This document shows positions 7,405 through 14,517 of a stretch of 29,601 nt of DNA, piece after piece. Positions within the stretch are counted from its first letter, which is position 1; each line of letters begins with the position of its first letter. The position numbers were made by a program, and so were the translations under genes. The DNA is from a virus. Where the stretch lies: positions 1 to 29,601 of the IMG/VR virus record IMGVR_UViG_3300027899_000051; one strand, 5' to 3'. The notes below the pieces were generated by a model. That model was given only the letters and a program-made list of their open reading frames with translations, searched no databases and was not told the DNA's origin.

Positions 7405-7905
7405 TCAGGGCTTCAGCAGTTTCGCCAGGGCAACCTTCGCCGCCGCCTCGACCTTTTGCTTGGCCGCTGGCGTCATGTTGCCGCTGGCATCGAACGGAAA
7501 GAATGGCCGGGCAGGTAGACCGGGGTGATGAACGCCCTTCACCGGGTGCGCCGCGCCCGGCCAGAAGAGAGCCTTCTTCAGACGCGCCACGATCTCATAG
7601 GGCCGCGTCCCGAACTGGTGGTAGGGTGCATAAGGCCTGTCGGTTCCGAACGTCACGTACTTGCTCGTGAGCCCTGTAATGCGGATACTCTGCCATAGGG
7701 CTCCCGATCGCTTGAGGGGAGCGCCGCCCTGTTTCTTGACCGGCGGCCACGGCATTGGCCGCAGGGCCTCGTCATTGAACGCCCGCTTGGTCAGGCCGAC
7801 GCCTGCATTGCCCATCGCTTCAAGGATGCTACGCGGATCCGCGCAGTTCCGGGCCATCTTGGCCACGGCCGGGGACAGGGTGTTCTTTTTGATCTTGAAA
7901 CTCAC
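7405..7905 (-). CDS. Virion morphogenesis / tail completion protein, Mu gpG (gp31)-like
   Basis: 166 residues starting at GTG 7905, which overlaps the gpF stop as GTGA. The middle carries the family pattern of a basic alpha-beta domain ending in TFGTDRPYAPYHQFGTRP, followed by PARPFFPFD. The YAxYHQFGT and RPFF elements are hallmarks of the phage virion morphogenesis (gpG) family, which completes the head-tail joining region. As in Mu it directly follows gpF. Unlike Mu it is then followed by the lysis genes rather than the protease gene. Confidence 0.85.
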   Translation of the reverse strand: MSFKIKKNTLSPAVAKMARNCADPRSILEAMGNAGVGLTKRAFNDEALRPMPWPPVKKQGGAPLKRSGALWQSIRITGLTSKYVTFGTDRPYAPYHQFGTRPYEIVARLKKALFWPGAAHPVKGVHHPGLPARPFFPFDASGNMTPAAKQKVEAAAKVALAKLLKP

Positions 7906-8813
7906 TTGGCCACCATAGTCTTGGCGGATGTGGCTGACTTCACCAACTTCTTTCCCTTCAGCCAATCCATAACCGTTACCCCGACATCGTCCAGAGGTTG
8001 CTTCTGCGCCCACTTCTGGAAACTGTCCCACACTTCCGGGTCGTAGCGGTCCTTTAGCTGGTCCACCGGGATCCGGAGATCGCCGGGGTTCCACTGGAAC
8101 GCGCCTTCCTTCCCGCTCGCGGAGGGAGAAGTGACGTCGATATTGTGTCCGGCCCCGTCGTCCAGGACTCCCTGGTTCACCAGGCGTTCCTGCTCCACGT
8201 CGGACAACACGCGGCCGTAGTCGGTCTCACCATCCTTGGTCGCCTGCATCTCCTCTTCCATCAGGCTGACGACCTGGCAGCGACAGCCCCAGTCCCAGGG
8301 CGGATAGTGGTCCTGCCAGAACGGCGAGTCTGCGGGCAGGATAAGGCCATCCAGCGCCGCGTGGGACTCGCGCACGGCCTCATCCTCCATCGTCATGTAC
8401 TGCCAGAACGGGAAGACTTCCTTCTGCCGCGTCATGACGTCGTACTGCGTCGCCTGGTATGCCTGGAAACCGTGAGTGCGGATCAGGAGCTCAGCTCGCC
8501 TATTCGCCGCAGCGATTTGGGCATCCCGAACTTCCGGGTCCGCGCTCTCGTCTACCAGCCAGGGCGAGAGGTCCGCCACAATGTCCTTCTTCACATCGTC
8601 CCAGTTCGCACCGGCCGGGAGGTCCGCAATGCGATCGCGGACCTTCTGCCGCACGTTCGCCGACTCCACGCCGGTGATCGTGAACGCCCGCGCCTTCAGG
8701 TCCGGAAGGAAGTGGTCGAACACATCCCGAGAGACGACCGGCTTGTCCTTTATGAAAGCGATCGCCTCGTCGTGGGGCACCGGCTCGAGTAGGTATTTGC
8801 CGTCGGTCTTCAT
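7902..8813 (-). CDS. Minor head protein, Mu gpF (gp30) / SPP1 gp7-like
   Basis: 303 residues. The C-terminal half contains the family hallmark: RESHAALDGLILPADSPFW followed by YPPWDWGCRCQVV, matching the F protein / SPP1 gp7 head morphogenesis domain. A few copies per head are expected, bound to the portal. I chose ATG 8813 because it overlaps the previous stop (ATGA) and is preceded by AGGAAA. An ATG seven codons upstream also exists. It is separated from its usual partner, the portal, by about 5 kb of lysis and terminase genes. Confidence 0.9.
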   Translation of the reverse strand: MKTDGKYLLEPVPHDEAIAFIKDKPVVSRDVFDHFLPDLKARAFTITGVESANVRQKVRDRIADLPAGANWDDVKKDIVADLSPWLVDESADPEVRDAQIAAANRRAELLIRTHGFQAYQATQYDVMTRQKEVFPFWQYMTMEDEAVRESHAALDGLILPADSPFWQDHYPPWDWGCRCQVVSLMEEEMQATKDGETDYGRVLSDVEQERLVNQGVLDDGAGHNIDVTSPSASGKEGAFQWNPGDLRIPVDQLKDRYDPEVWDSFQKWAQKQPLDDVGVTVMDWLKGKKLVKSATSAKTMVAK

Positions 8814-9034
8814 GGCGTTTCCTGTCGAATCCACTTTCCGTTCGGGAACACATCGAGCACTTCCTTCTTCAGTTGCGCGAGCGCGTCTTCCTCAGATTCT
8901 CCGATCTGGAACCAGATGTCCTTTTGAGGTTCGAACAGTGGACCGTCGGTTAACAACCTCTTCAGGCCGCACCATGCAATCCAACGGTTCGAAGGATGAT
9001 GGGTCTTCCTGCAACTATAGTAGATCGGCCTCAC
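8810..9034 (-). CDS. Small protein of unknown function
   Basis: 74 residues with a GTG start at 9034, which overlaps the previous stop and lies behind AGGAGG (ten bases). The C-terminal half (DIWFQIGESEEDALAQLKKEVLDVF) resembles the strand-helix ending of HicB-fold proteins, where a G-x-S/T-x-x-E-A-L turn is common. There is no HicA partner and the N-terminal half does not fit clearly, so I call no antitoxin. It is real by overlap and ribosome site. Confidence 0.6.
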   Translation of the reverse strand: MRPIYYSCRKTHHPSNRWIAWCGLKRLLTDGPLFEPQKDIWFQIGESEEDALAQLKKEVLDVFPNGKWIRQETP

Positions 9035-9213
9035 AGGTCGGAAACCTCCTCCTCAATTTCCTTCACGTCGAGGTCCAGCTTCTTGAGGCGCTGAAAGGTG
9101 TACGTCTCATGTTGGTCCGTGAGGTCGCCACCCATCGTGGCCACGTCCTTGACGATTTCGATTGGAATCGTCACGGCGTGGAGCGTTGTCTTCAGCAGAG
9201 TTCCAAGTCCCAT
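9031..9213 (-). CDS. Small protein with hydrophobic N-terminus and coiled-coil tail
   Basis: 60 residues. The first 28 residues are amphipathic to hydrophobic (MGLGTLLKTTLHAVTIPIEI, then VKDVATMGG). The remainder is a charged helix with heptad-like leucines (FQRLKKLDLDVKEIEEEVSDL). ATG 9213 follows AAGGGGTGAC and overlaps the end of the upstream gene. This is a much better start than the long frame reaching 9537, which would run antiparallel to the good neighbouring gene. Its function is unknown. Confidence 0.65.
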   Translation of the reverse strand: MGLGTLLKTTLHAVTIPIEIVKDVATMGGDLTDQHETYTFQRLKKLDLDVKEIEEEVSDL

Positions 9214-9214
9214 G

Positions 9215-9625
9215 TCACCCCTTCCTTTCTTTCCAATACTTGATCGCCTGGTCGCAGATGCAGACATCGTCCGGCGCGTACCACACGCATGCCACGATAT
9301 GACCCGAGTCCCACTTCGGCCCCATGGTTCCGCGACGGTAGTGCCAGTTTCGCCGCATCCGCCACGTCCAAAAGGCAATGCGGATGCACATGACAATCGA
9401 CGCCAAGAACGTTTCCTGGCACGCCCGGCATCCGTGCTCGCGGTAATCGCATAGACTATTGGCGTTCGTCGTCCAGCATTCCCGGTTGTGTCCGGAAACG
9501 AACCTCGCCTTCCGGCACTCCAGGATGATCCGGCCATTCCGGCGCAGATCGTGAGCGAGGCTCCACTTGTGCGTGGGGCCCCACACGGACAACCAACCTC
9601 CTAAGGTTCTCAGCAATCTGTTCAT
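9215..9625 (-). CDS. Cysteine-rich protein with one possible membrane segment
   Basis: 136 residues from ATG 9625, two bases after the previous stop. Cysteines and histidines at 37, 46, 50, 59, 64, 66 and 69 form a likely metal-binding cluster. They are followed by a hydrophobic stretch (about 73-88, FLASIVMCIRIAFWTW) and three more cysteines at 113, 122 and 124. I do not recognise a family. The clustered cysteines suggest zinc fingers rather than disulfides, since no signal peptide is present. Confidence 0.6.
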   Translation of the reverse strand: MNRLLRTLGGWLSVWGPTHKWSLAHDLRRNGRIILECRKARFVSGHNRECWTTNANSLCDYREHGCRACQETFLASIVMCIRIAFWTWRMRRNWHYRRGTMGPKWDSGHIVACVWYAPDDVCICDQAIKYWKERKG

Positions 9626-9627
9626 AG

Positions 9628-9975
9628 TCACCACATCACCAGGTCGCCGTGGAACGGCAGGCCGTGCGTCTTGCTGAACCACACCACCATGCCGGGCCAG
9701 TGAGAGAAGCCGTCCGCCTGGGCGAAGCTTTCCAAGAGTTCATCCTGCATCTGCCGCCCATCCAACCATACGCCTTGCTTGGTCAGCATGACGTCGCGCA
9801 CGCGCCTGATTGGCCAGGTTACTAGGCGGCGGCACTTCTTCGTGCGCATGCCCGTGAAACAGTACGCCGTCTGCCCGACTCGTGGCTGGTTGTTCCGCTT
9901 CGCTCGGATCGTCTGACGCTTCAATCCCCGCAAGATTGCATCGGCGAACCGATGCTGGAAGTTGTAGGATGGCAT
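9628..9975 (-). CDS. ASCH-domain protein
   Basis: 115 residues. The N-terminus (FQHRFADAILRGLKRQTIR) carries the helix and G-x-K-x-Q-T-x-R signature with which ASCH domains begin. It is followed by PRVGQTAYCFTGMRTKKCRRL, the expected beta-barrel strands. ASCH domains are PUA-like folds that bind RNA, and some are nucleases or amidohydrolases acting on modified bases. It sits next to the radical SAM gene with one short gene between, so a shared role in RNA or nucleotide modification is possible but not shown. The ATG follows GGGAACTGACC and nearly overlaps the upstream stop. Confidence 0.75.
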   Translation of the reverse strand: MPSYNFQHRFADAILRGLKRQTIRAKRNNQPRVGQTAYCFTGMRTKKCRRLVTWPIRRVRDVMLTKQGVWLDGRQMQDELLESFAQADGFSHWPGMVVWFSKTHGLPFHGDLVMW

Positions 9976-9977
9976 GG

Positions 9978-10328
9978 TCAGTTCCCGGTTTCTGGTTCTT
10001 CGTTCTTGGTTGCGCGATCCAAGCGAAATTCGAACATCGGCAGGTTTCGCAAGTACAGCATCCCATTCCAGCCATCACGATCGCGCCTGAGAACATCGCG
10101 AATACCGCGCACGCTGCGAGGGTTTCTTGGATCGTTGTAGTTAAGCCTGAGACTACTGGACCCCAGTTCTTCTACGGAGAACCAACCCCACTCTCGTCCG
10201 CCCATTTCGTTGTGCCCGATACCATCGACAATCTCCTTGCGATCTTGCAGAAGATTCATTGGCCAACCAACGCCGAAGGTGGTAACGAGCCATTCCCCAT
10301 TGAGAGCTTCCATGAGCGATGTCTTCAC
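9978..10328 (-). CDS. Conserved-looking phage protein of unknown function
   Basis: 116 residues with a GTG start at 10328, which overlaps the radical SAM stop and follows AGGTGG. It is rich in tryptophan, glycine and aromatic residues (GREWGWFSVEELG, GWNGMLYLRNLPMFEFRLDR), suggesting a small beta-rich fold. An ATG five codons downstream is the alternative start. I cannot name a family. Confidence 0.6.
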   Translation of the reverse strand: MKTSLMEALNGEWLVTTFGVGWPMNLLQDRKEIVDGIGHNEMGGREWGWFSVEELGSSSLRLNYNDPRNPRSVRGIRDVLRRDRDGWNGMLYLRNLPMFEFRLDRATKNEEPETGN

Positions 10329-11185
10329 GCCGCCACCACCTTTCGATTTGTCTTGTCCGACCCATGCTCTCTACACTCTGCTCCATGCTCTTGAACGCCC
10401 GGACTCTTCTTCTCCAGGGGAAGGCCCAGCCGTTTCTTCATAGATTCCTTCCAACGGATCAGCGGGTCGTCCTTCAGGTTGGCGTAGATCCGGCGCACGA
10501 TGGGGTCGGTGAACGACTCCATCAGTTCCTGCCCCATCTGGCGGACGTTGTCAGGCTCGCCATTGATCGCCAGGCGCTGCGCTATGAAGTTCGGCAGGCC
10601 GATCCAGATGGACTCCGTCACGTGCGGGCGCACGAGCGCCACGACGCGCTCGGGCATGGTGTCGAGCATCGGCTCGATCGATACGCTGGTCTTGAACCCC
10701 TGGTAGGTCGCCATGATCAAACTCTCCAGCCGGTCGCCCAGACTGGGCGCCTTCGGCTCCCAGTAGTTCAGCGCGTAACGAAACACGGAGCCGATCGTGA
10801 ACCGGAACTCGATCCGGCCCACGCCTCCGTTCTCAGAGAAGTACCGGCAGATGATGTCGATGGCAGCCGGATCCGGCTTGGAGACGACCAGCACCGTGTG
10901 CCCCGCGTTGATCAAGCGGTGGATCGCCGGGATGCACTGCCGAAGATTCACGGTCGTGATGTCGTGGTGCGCCGGGAACATCACGCGCAGCGGCCTCTTC
11001 GACTTCTCCAGGCGAGCGAGCTTCGGCGGCGCGACGATGATGTCCGCCGTGTGCCACTGCCGAGGCTGCATGCCGAAACGCACCGCCTCCGCCTTCGCGT
11101 AGCAGTACCGGCAGCCGTTCGGACACCCGCGCTGGATGTCCAAGGTCTCTTCTGCCCATTCCTTCGTTCCAAAGATTTTCTTCAT
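10325..11185 (-). CDS. Radical SAM enzyme, phage type
   Basis: 286 residues. Cysteines 21, 25 and 28 in RGCPNGCRYCYA form the CX3CX2C motif that binds the 4Fe-4S cluster cleaving S-adenosylmethionine. The following beta-alpha repeats (RVMFPAHHDIT, HTVLVVSKPDP, RIEFRFTIGS, TSVSIEPML, SIWIGLPN) fit a partial TIM barrel like that of spore-photoproduct-lyase-type and DUF5131-type enzymes. I chose ATG 11185 (MKKIFGTKEW) because GGAG precedes it and the longer frame to 11440 is arginine- and proline-rich noise. The last 40 residues are charged and probably disordered. Its substrate is unknown. A DNA- or RNA-modifying role is the natural guess. Confidence 0.88.
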   Translation of the reverse strand: MKKIFGTKEWAEETLDIQRGCPNGCRYCYAKAEAVRFGMQPRQWHTADIIVAPPKLARLEKSKRPLRVMFPAHHDITTVNLRQCIPAIHRLINAGHTVLVVSKPDPAAIDIICRYFSENGGVGRIEFRFTIGSVFRYALNYWEPKAPSLGDRLESLIMATYQGFKTSVSIEPMLDTMPERVVALVRPHVTESIWIGLPNFIAQRLAINGEPDNVRQMGQELMESFTDPIVRRIYANLKDDPLIRWKESMKKRLGLPLEKKSPGVQEHGAECREHGSDKTNRKVVAA

Positions 11186-11189
11186 TGAT

Positions 11190-11663
11190 CTACTCCATGA
11201 AGGAAACGCAGTTCTCGGTTGAACAGCGGGCGTGGACGTGGCCGTTACACCTGGCCACCGAATAGCGAAGGCGACCGGTACCGCAGGCGGGGCAATCCAT
11301 GTCGCCGGTGATTCCCCGTTCACCCTTCGTCTTCTGAACGATGGCATCGCGGACCTTCTGGATCCGGGCGAAACCGGTCTTGAACTGTTCTTCTTGGCGT
11401 ACCTCTGCCCGGTACAACAGGAACATGGCACGGTTGGCAATGTCGATGGAGCGCAGGGAAATCTCCTGATCGGTCAGGCCCGTGCAGGCAATGCGCAGAG
11501 CGTCCTGTCCGATCTGTTGGCAGAGATCACCCGCCGGATGTTCGCCGTCCCATCCGGAATATCCCTTGAGCAACTTCTCCATGAGCCGCCGCTTCATCAA
11601 CTCGGCGAACTTGTCCACGGTCCTATTGAGTCTCGCCACTTCTGCCCGCTGTATGTCATTCAT
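11190..11663 (-). CDS. Helical protein with C-terminal zinc-binding domain
   Basis: 157 residues. The N-terminal two thirds are helical, with a pattern (GYSGWDG, then DLCQQIGQDALRIACTG, then SIDIANRAMFLLYRAEV) resembling small MazG-like or dNTP-pyrophosphohydrolase folds, though the acidic metal ligands expected there are not clear. The C-terminus has cysteines at 124, 127, 139, 147 and 152 and histidines at 142 and 144 (CPACGTG, then CNGHVHARC), probably a zinc ribbon. The ATG overlaps the previous stop (ATGA) behind GAGGAAAGC. The nucleotide-enzyme suggestion is weak. Confidence 0.65.
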   Translation of the reverse strand: MNDIQRAEVARLNRTVDKFAELMKRRLMEKLLKGYSGWDGEHPAGDLCQQIGQDALRIACTGLTDQEISLRSIDIANRAMFLLYRAEVRQEEQFKTGFARIQKVRDAIVQKTKGERGITGDMDCPACGTGRLRYSVARCNGHVHARCSTENCVSFME

Positions 11664-12028
11664 GCTTTCCTCGTTGGTTTGGACTCGTTAACGTTCAGTG
11701 ATTTGAAGTCCTCCCGTGGACTGAACCAATCGTTCTGGATGATGTGACCGATTGTCTCGACTCCCGAGTGGTCGGCCTTCACCCGGATGGACTTCCCTTT
11801 CAGTTTGTTCCAGTCGGTGACACCCGCGATTTCCATGACTCGGAAGATAAAGTGTCCGGCGGGTGATACGATCTCGTGGTGTTCAAATGACTTCGGAAGG
11901 TAGAGGCAGAAGCCGCCGAAGCCTTGGCCGGATCCGCCGTAATCCAGATTCAGCCACGCATCCAGGAATCCACGCTCTCCCGTAGTGAGCGTGGCCGATT
12001 CGATAACTGCATTCTTGATCTCGATCAT
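11660..12028 (-). CDS. Conserved phage protein of unknown function (AWLxLDYGGSGQGFGG type)
   Basis: 122 residues. The segment DAWLNLDYGGSGQGFGGF is very similar to a motif I know from small hypothetical proteins in many unrelated tailed phages, where the function is unassigned. The rest (IFRVMEIAGVTDWNKLKGK, then IRVKADHSGVETIGHI) looks like a small mixed fold. ATG 12028 lies behind a near-perfect AAAGGAGG site. It is in the accessory part of the early operon. Confidence 0.75.
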   Translation of the reverse strand: MIEIKNAVIESATLTTGERGFLDAWLNLDYGGSGQGFGGFCLYLPKSFEHHEIVSPAGHFIFRVMEIAGVTDWNKLKGKSIRVKADHSGVETIGHIIQNDWFSPREDFKSLNVNESKPTRKA

Positions 12029-12041
12029 GTTGCTTCCTCCT

Positions 12042-12539
12042 TTAGAAAATCGACTTCCGGTATTCCTTGTAGTTGTTTCGGTGCGCGTCCCAGAACTCGG
12101 TGTCCTCTGCGCAGCGGCGCAGATGGTTGAACCAGGAGTCCAGGTTCAAGAGGGTAAAGTGGGGCGCGATCTGGATGGTCTCGATGAACCCGGCGCGGGC
12201 CAGCCGGGTCAGCGTACACCATTGCCCAGGGAAGCCCAGGAGGCGCACCAGGTTCTGGTCGAGCCGCACCAGGCGTTCGGTGCAGGGCAGCGGCGAGAAC
12301 GTTCCATCGCCGTTCGTTTGCCAACGGCATAGCGAGACCTCGGGCGGCTCCTGGGTGCGGTTCGGAGCGTACTTGCCGGGCGCAACCTGAACCATGCTCG
12401 GCTTCGTCGCTTCGCGCAGACGATCGGGAAGAGTTCCCCGCGAATCATCCGCCTTCGCCGAGGCTACGGCGGACGTGCGCGAAACATTGCGAATAGGAGA
12501 TCCGACCGGCCCCTTCCACTTTCTGTTCTTCGTTCCCAT
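12042..12539 (-). CDS. Unknown protein with a probable C-terminal helical domain
   Basis: 165 residues. The first 80 residues are polar, proline-rich and probably disordered. The last 80 (LVRLDQNLVRLLGFPGQWCT through WFNHLRRCAEDTEFW) are compact with alternating helices, which could be a small nucleic-acid-binding fold (LTRLARAGFIETIQI resembles a helix-turn-helix pair). The ATG forms a TAATG overlap with the winged-helix gene, so the two are coupled. Confidence 0.6.
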   Translation of the reverse strand: MGTKNRKWKGPVGSPIRNVSRTSAVASAKADDSRGTLPDRLREATKPSMVQVAPGKYAPNRTQEPPEVSLCRWQTNGDGTFSPLPCTERLVRLDQNLVRLLGFPGQWCTLTRLARAGFIETIQIAPHFTLLNLDSWFNHLRRCAEDTEFWDAHRNNYKEYRKSIF

Positions 12540-12859
12540 TATGCTCCCTTGAGGTTAAGTTCCGGTTGAACAAGTGTCTGTGCCTTCCGAGTTTCGAACG
12601 TCTTCTCCGCCTCGATTGCCGAGAGCGCCTTGTAGACTCCGCGTCTGCCGCTCCGACCGACCAACTCCACGAAGCCCAACTCGTAAAGTTCCGTCACACG
12701 CGGCGCGATCGAGAGCACGTCCGCGCCGTTCTTCGCAGCCAATTCCCGAACTGTGCAGGGGCCGCCCTGGGACAGCATCAGGTGAACCCGGCAGCGGTCG
12801 CCATCAACACGGGTGAGGACGTCCGCCCAAGTCGCGTTCCGTAGATCGATCGGCTTCAT
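12539..12859 (-). CDS. Winged-helix DNA-binding protein
   Basis: 106 residues. A helix-turn-helix at about 34-62 (GPCTVRELAAKNG, then APRVTELYELGFVEL) is followed by a short wing (VGRSGRRGVYKAL). This is the common pattern of small phage winged-helix proteins that act as regulators or replication accessories. ATG 12859 follows GGGAGGATG. It is the first gene after the CC-every-five-bases repeat block, so it may be read from a new transcript start or depend on the repeat. Confidence 0.72.
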   Translation of the reverse strand: MKPIDLRNATWADVLTRVDGDRCRVHLMLSQGGPCTVRELAAKNGADVLSIAPRVTELYELGFVELVGRSGRRGVYKALSAIEAEKTFETRKAQTLVQPELNLKGA

Positions 12860-13091
12860 TTCGACATCCTCCCTTCGTTACGAACCTGTCCGTTCCACGC
12901 CTTGCTCAACCACGCCAAACTCTACCTGCCGTTCCCTGCCGGTCCGGATCCAGCCGGGCCTCACCTGGCCCCTGTAAACCCTTCCTCGCCTGCCGCGCCT
13001 TTCCCTGGCATGCATTTCCCGTCCTCGCCATGCCATGCCTGCCAAGCCCCTCTGTGCCTCACCGGTCCCATCCTGTCCCCGTCTTAACCTG
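12860..13091. other. 232-base gap holding a pentameric repeat block
   Basis: This is the longest gene-free stretch in the minus-strand operon. It contains no credible gene: the short plus-strand frame starting at 12902 is simply the repeat read as proline, serine and alanine codons. The repeat inside it is listed separately. No promoter hexamers were recognised. Confidence 0.6.
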
Positions 13092-13099
13092 TCAAACCC
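12925..13099 (-). repeat. Degenerate pentameric repeat, GG every five bases on the minus strand
   Basis: On the plus strand CC occurs nearly every five bases from about 12925 to 13099. The phase is constant from 12929 to 12990, shifts by one base until about 13039, and shifts again to the end. The consensus is therefore CCNNN (GGNNN in the transcribed minus strand) with variable bases between, about 35 units. GGN3GGN3GGN3GG is a two-quartet G-quadruplex pattern, so the minus-strand RNA could fold into serial quadruplexes. The last unit or two overlap the end of the 208-residue protein gene at 13092. Confidence 0.8.
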
Positions 13100-13718
13100 T
13101 CTGAAATCGTCCCCAGCCCAACGCGCTGGACTTCTCCGGCCGTCCCTCGCAGATCCCCACGCCCCAACCGGCCTGGTCCACCAGGGCCAGCAACTGCTCT
13201 TCGCTGACCAGGCGCGGGTTGAACTCGATCCGGACCCGCAGCTGCCATTCCTTGTATTCCGGCCGGTAGGTCAATCCTCGGGTGTTGATGCCGATCGTCA
13301 CGGCGTCTTCGCGCATCACGCCAACGGCCGGGGATCCATCGTGGCGTTCAATGGGGATCAGCGCCGCGCCCGGTACCGCAACGGAGTCCACGAACACGGC
13401 CTGGCGCAAACCGACCTTCGTCAGATCGTCAAAGGCGCTGGCGGCGGTGATGATCGCTTTCTTCAATGTGGTGATCGGAGCGCACTCCCGGCCTTCTTCA
13501 TCCACATACCGCGCCGCCCGGAACTCGGCTTCCGGGTCGCGCTGCTCCTTGGCCTTCTTGGCTTTCTTCTGCTGCTTGTCCCGGATCTCCTGCTTCGCCT
13601 TCTCCGCGAAGGCATGGATCACCAGCGGCGCTCCAGGGCGTCCGCGCAACGTGACCTCGACCGACTTGATCCCGATTTCCGCACTTCCTTTACCAACCGT
13701 CTGCTTCTCCGTCTTCAT
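13092..13718 (-). CDS. Conserved phage protein of unknown function ending in GWGRF
   Basis: 208 residues from ATG 13718, behind GGAAGGTGG and overlapping the upstream stop (ATGA). A lysine-rich helix (about 38-60) separates an N-terminal strand region (EVTLRGRPGAPLVIHAF) from a C-terminal part with PITTLKKAIITAASAFD, LTYRPEYKEWQLRVRIEFN, and a final glycine-rich GWGRFQRV. I know this pattern from early-region proteins of many phages, usually unannotated, often near recombination genes. Neighbours here are Gam and accessory early genes, which fits a DNA-metabolism role. The function is not established. Confidence 0.75.
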   Translation of the reverse strand: MKTEKQTVGKGSAEIGIKSVEVTLRGRPGAPLVIHAFAEKAKQEIRDKQQKKAKKAKEQRDPEAEFRAARYVDEEGRECAPITTLKKAIITAASAFDDLTKVGLRQAVFVDSVAVPGAALIPIERHDGSPAVGVMREDAVTIGINTRGLTYRPEYKEWQLRVRIEFNPRLVSEEQLLALVDQAGWGVGICEGRPEKSSALGWGRFQRV

Positions 13719-14221
13719 GCCACCTTCCTTCGTAGTTGCGAGGCCCGCCGCCTGATGATGTAGATGGCGTGCCACAGTTGTTTCTCGGATGCGTCGTCCA
13801 GATCCACTCCGCGGGCGTTGCGCAAGAATCCCGCCGCGTACTCGCGGGCGTGCGGCAGAACGTCCGCTGCGTCGCGGCATTCCCGTTCGAACCGGCTCTT
13901 CGCCCATATCCTCGGCTCGCAGGTGGCGCGGACCCGCAGCGCGTTCGCGGTGTCCTTCTTGCCGAGCAAGGTCAAGAAATGCGCCTTCAGGAAAAGGAAG
14001 TCTTCGTTCGTGCAAACCGTCAGGCTCTTCCGCTCCACCGCCATCAGCTGCTGTTGGTGCCGCCACTCCTCGAAGTCCATGACATCCAGGCTCTGCGCCA
14101 TGCGTTCCTGGCCGTAGACGTTCCACGCCTTCTTCGCCAGGAGGATGAGATCCCGCTTCTGGTCGTTCGACAGCGGTGCCAGCGCCGCTCCTCCGATCGC
14201 TTTCTGTGTGTGGGAGTCCAT
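13715..14221 (-). CDS. Unknown phage early protein
   Basis: 168 residues. The N-terminus (LSNDQKRDLILLAKKAWNVY) and the central EEWRHQQQLMAVERKSLTVC and DFLFLKAHFLTLLG segments are helical. The end (KQLWHAIYIIRRRASQLRRK) is strongly basic. Similar proteins accompany the GWGRF protein in other Mu-like phages as I recall, but no activity is known to me. ATG 14221 lacks a strong ribosome site and may depend on coupling to the membrane-protein gene five bases upstream. Confidence 0.65.
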   Translation of the reverse strand: MDSHTQKAIGGAALAPLSNDQKRDLILLAKKAWNVYGQERMAQSLDVMDFEEWRHQQQLMAVERKSLTVCTNEDFLFLKAHFLTLLGKKDTANALRVRATCEPRIWAKSRFERECRDAADVLPHAREYAAGFLRNARGVDLDDASEKQLWHAIYIIRRRASQLRRKVA

Positions 14222-14225
14222 GTTC

Positions 14226-14504
14226 TTAACTCAGGAAATGGGGATTCGTCAGATGCGCGAATGTGGTTTTTCGATGCTGGATCGGAGGAACGTTCCACTC
14301 CGCATCCTGCGCCCAACGAGTCGCCTTGGTGGCCATCATAAAGGTCTTAGCGAACCGGCGTGAGAATAGTGCGCTTCCCGTCCTAGCGAGCGCGTCCTGA
14401 TCCCGTTTCCAGCACCAAAGCGCGAGTTGCATGCCTCCCATGACGCCCACGACCAGGGCCAGCGCTACGATCCCAAGGAACCCGATGATGTCTGTCGCGT
14501 CCAT
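14226..14504 (-). CDS. Small single-TM membrane protein
   Basis: 92 residues from ATG 14504, behind AGGCAGG. A hydrophobic segment covers about residues 5-28 (IIGFLGIVALALVVGVMGGM), followed by a cytoplasmic-looking basic region. It is encoded directly after Gam in the early operon, not in the lysis cassette. It could affect the host membrane, exclude superinfecting phages or be a second holin. None of these is shown. Confidence 0.6.
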   Translation of the reverse strand: MDATDIIGFLGIVALALVVGVMGGMQLALWCWKRDQDALARTGSALFSRRFAKTFMMATKATRWAQDAEWNVPPIQHRKTTFAHLTNPHFLS

Positions 14505-14517
14505 GTGTACCTGCCTT

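Noticed and set aside
8810-9034. HicB-type antitoxin
   Set aside because: Only a short stretch resembles the fold, no HicA-like toxin gene is adjacent, and its site in a phage operon does not suggest a toxin-antitoxin pair.
12902-13087. Proline-rich 61-codon plus-strand frame
   Set aside because: It is a direct readout of the pentameric repeat and lies against the direction of the operon.
12925-13099. Possible CRISPR array
   Set aside because: The period is five bases with no conserved repeat of 23 or more bases and no spacers.
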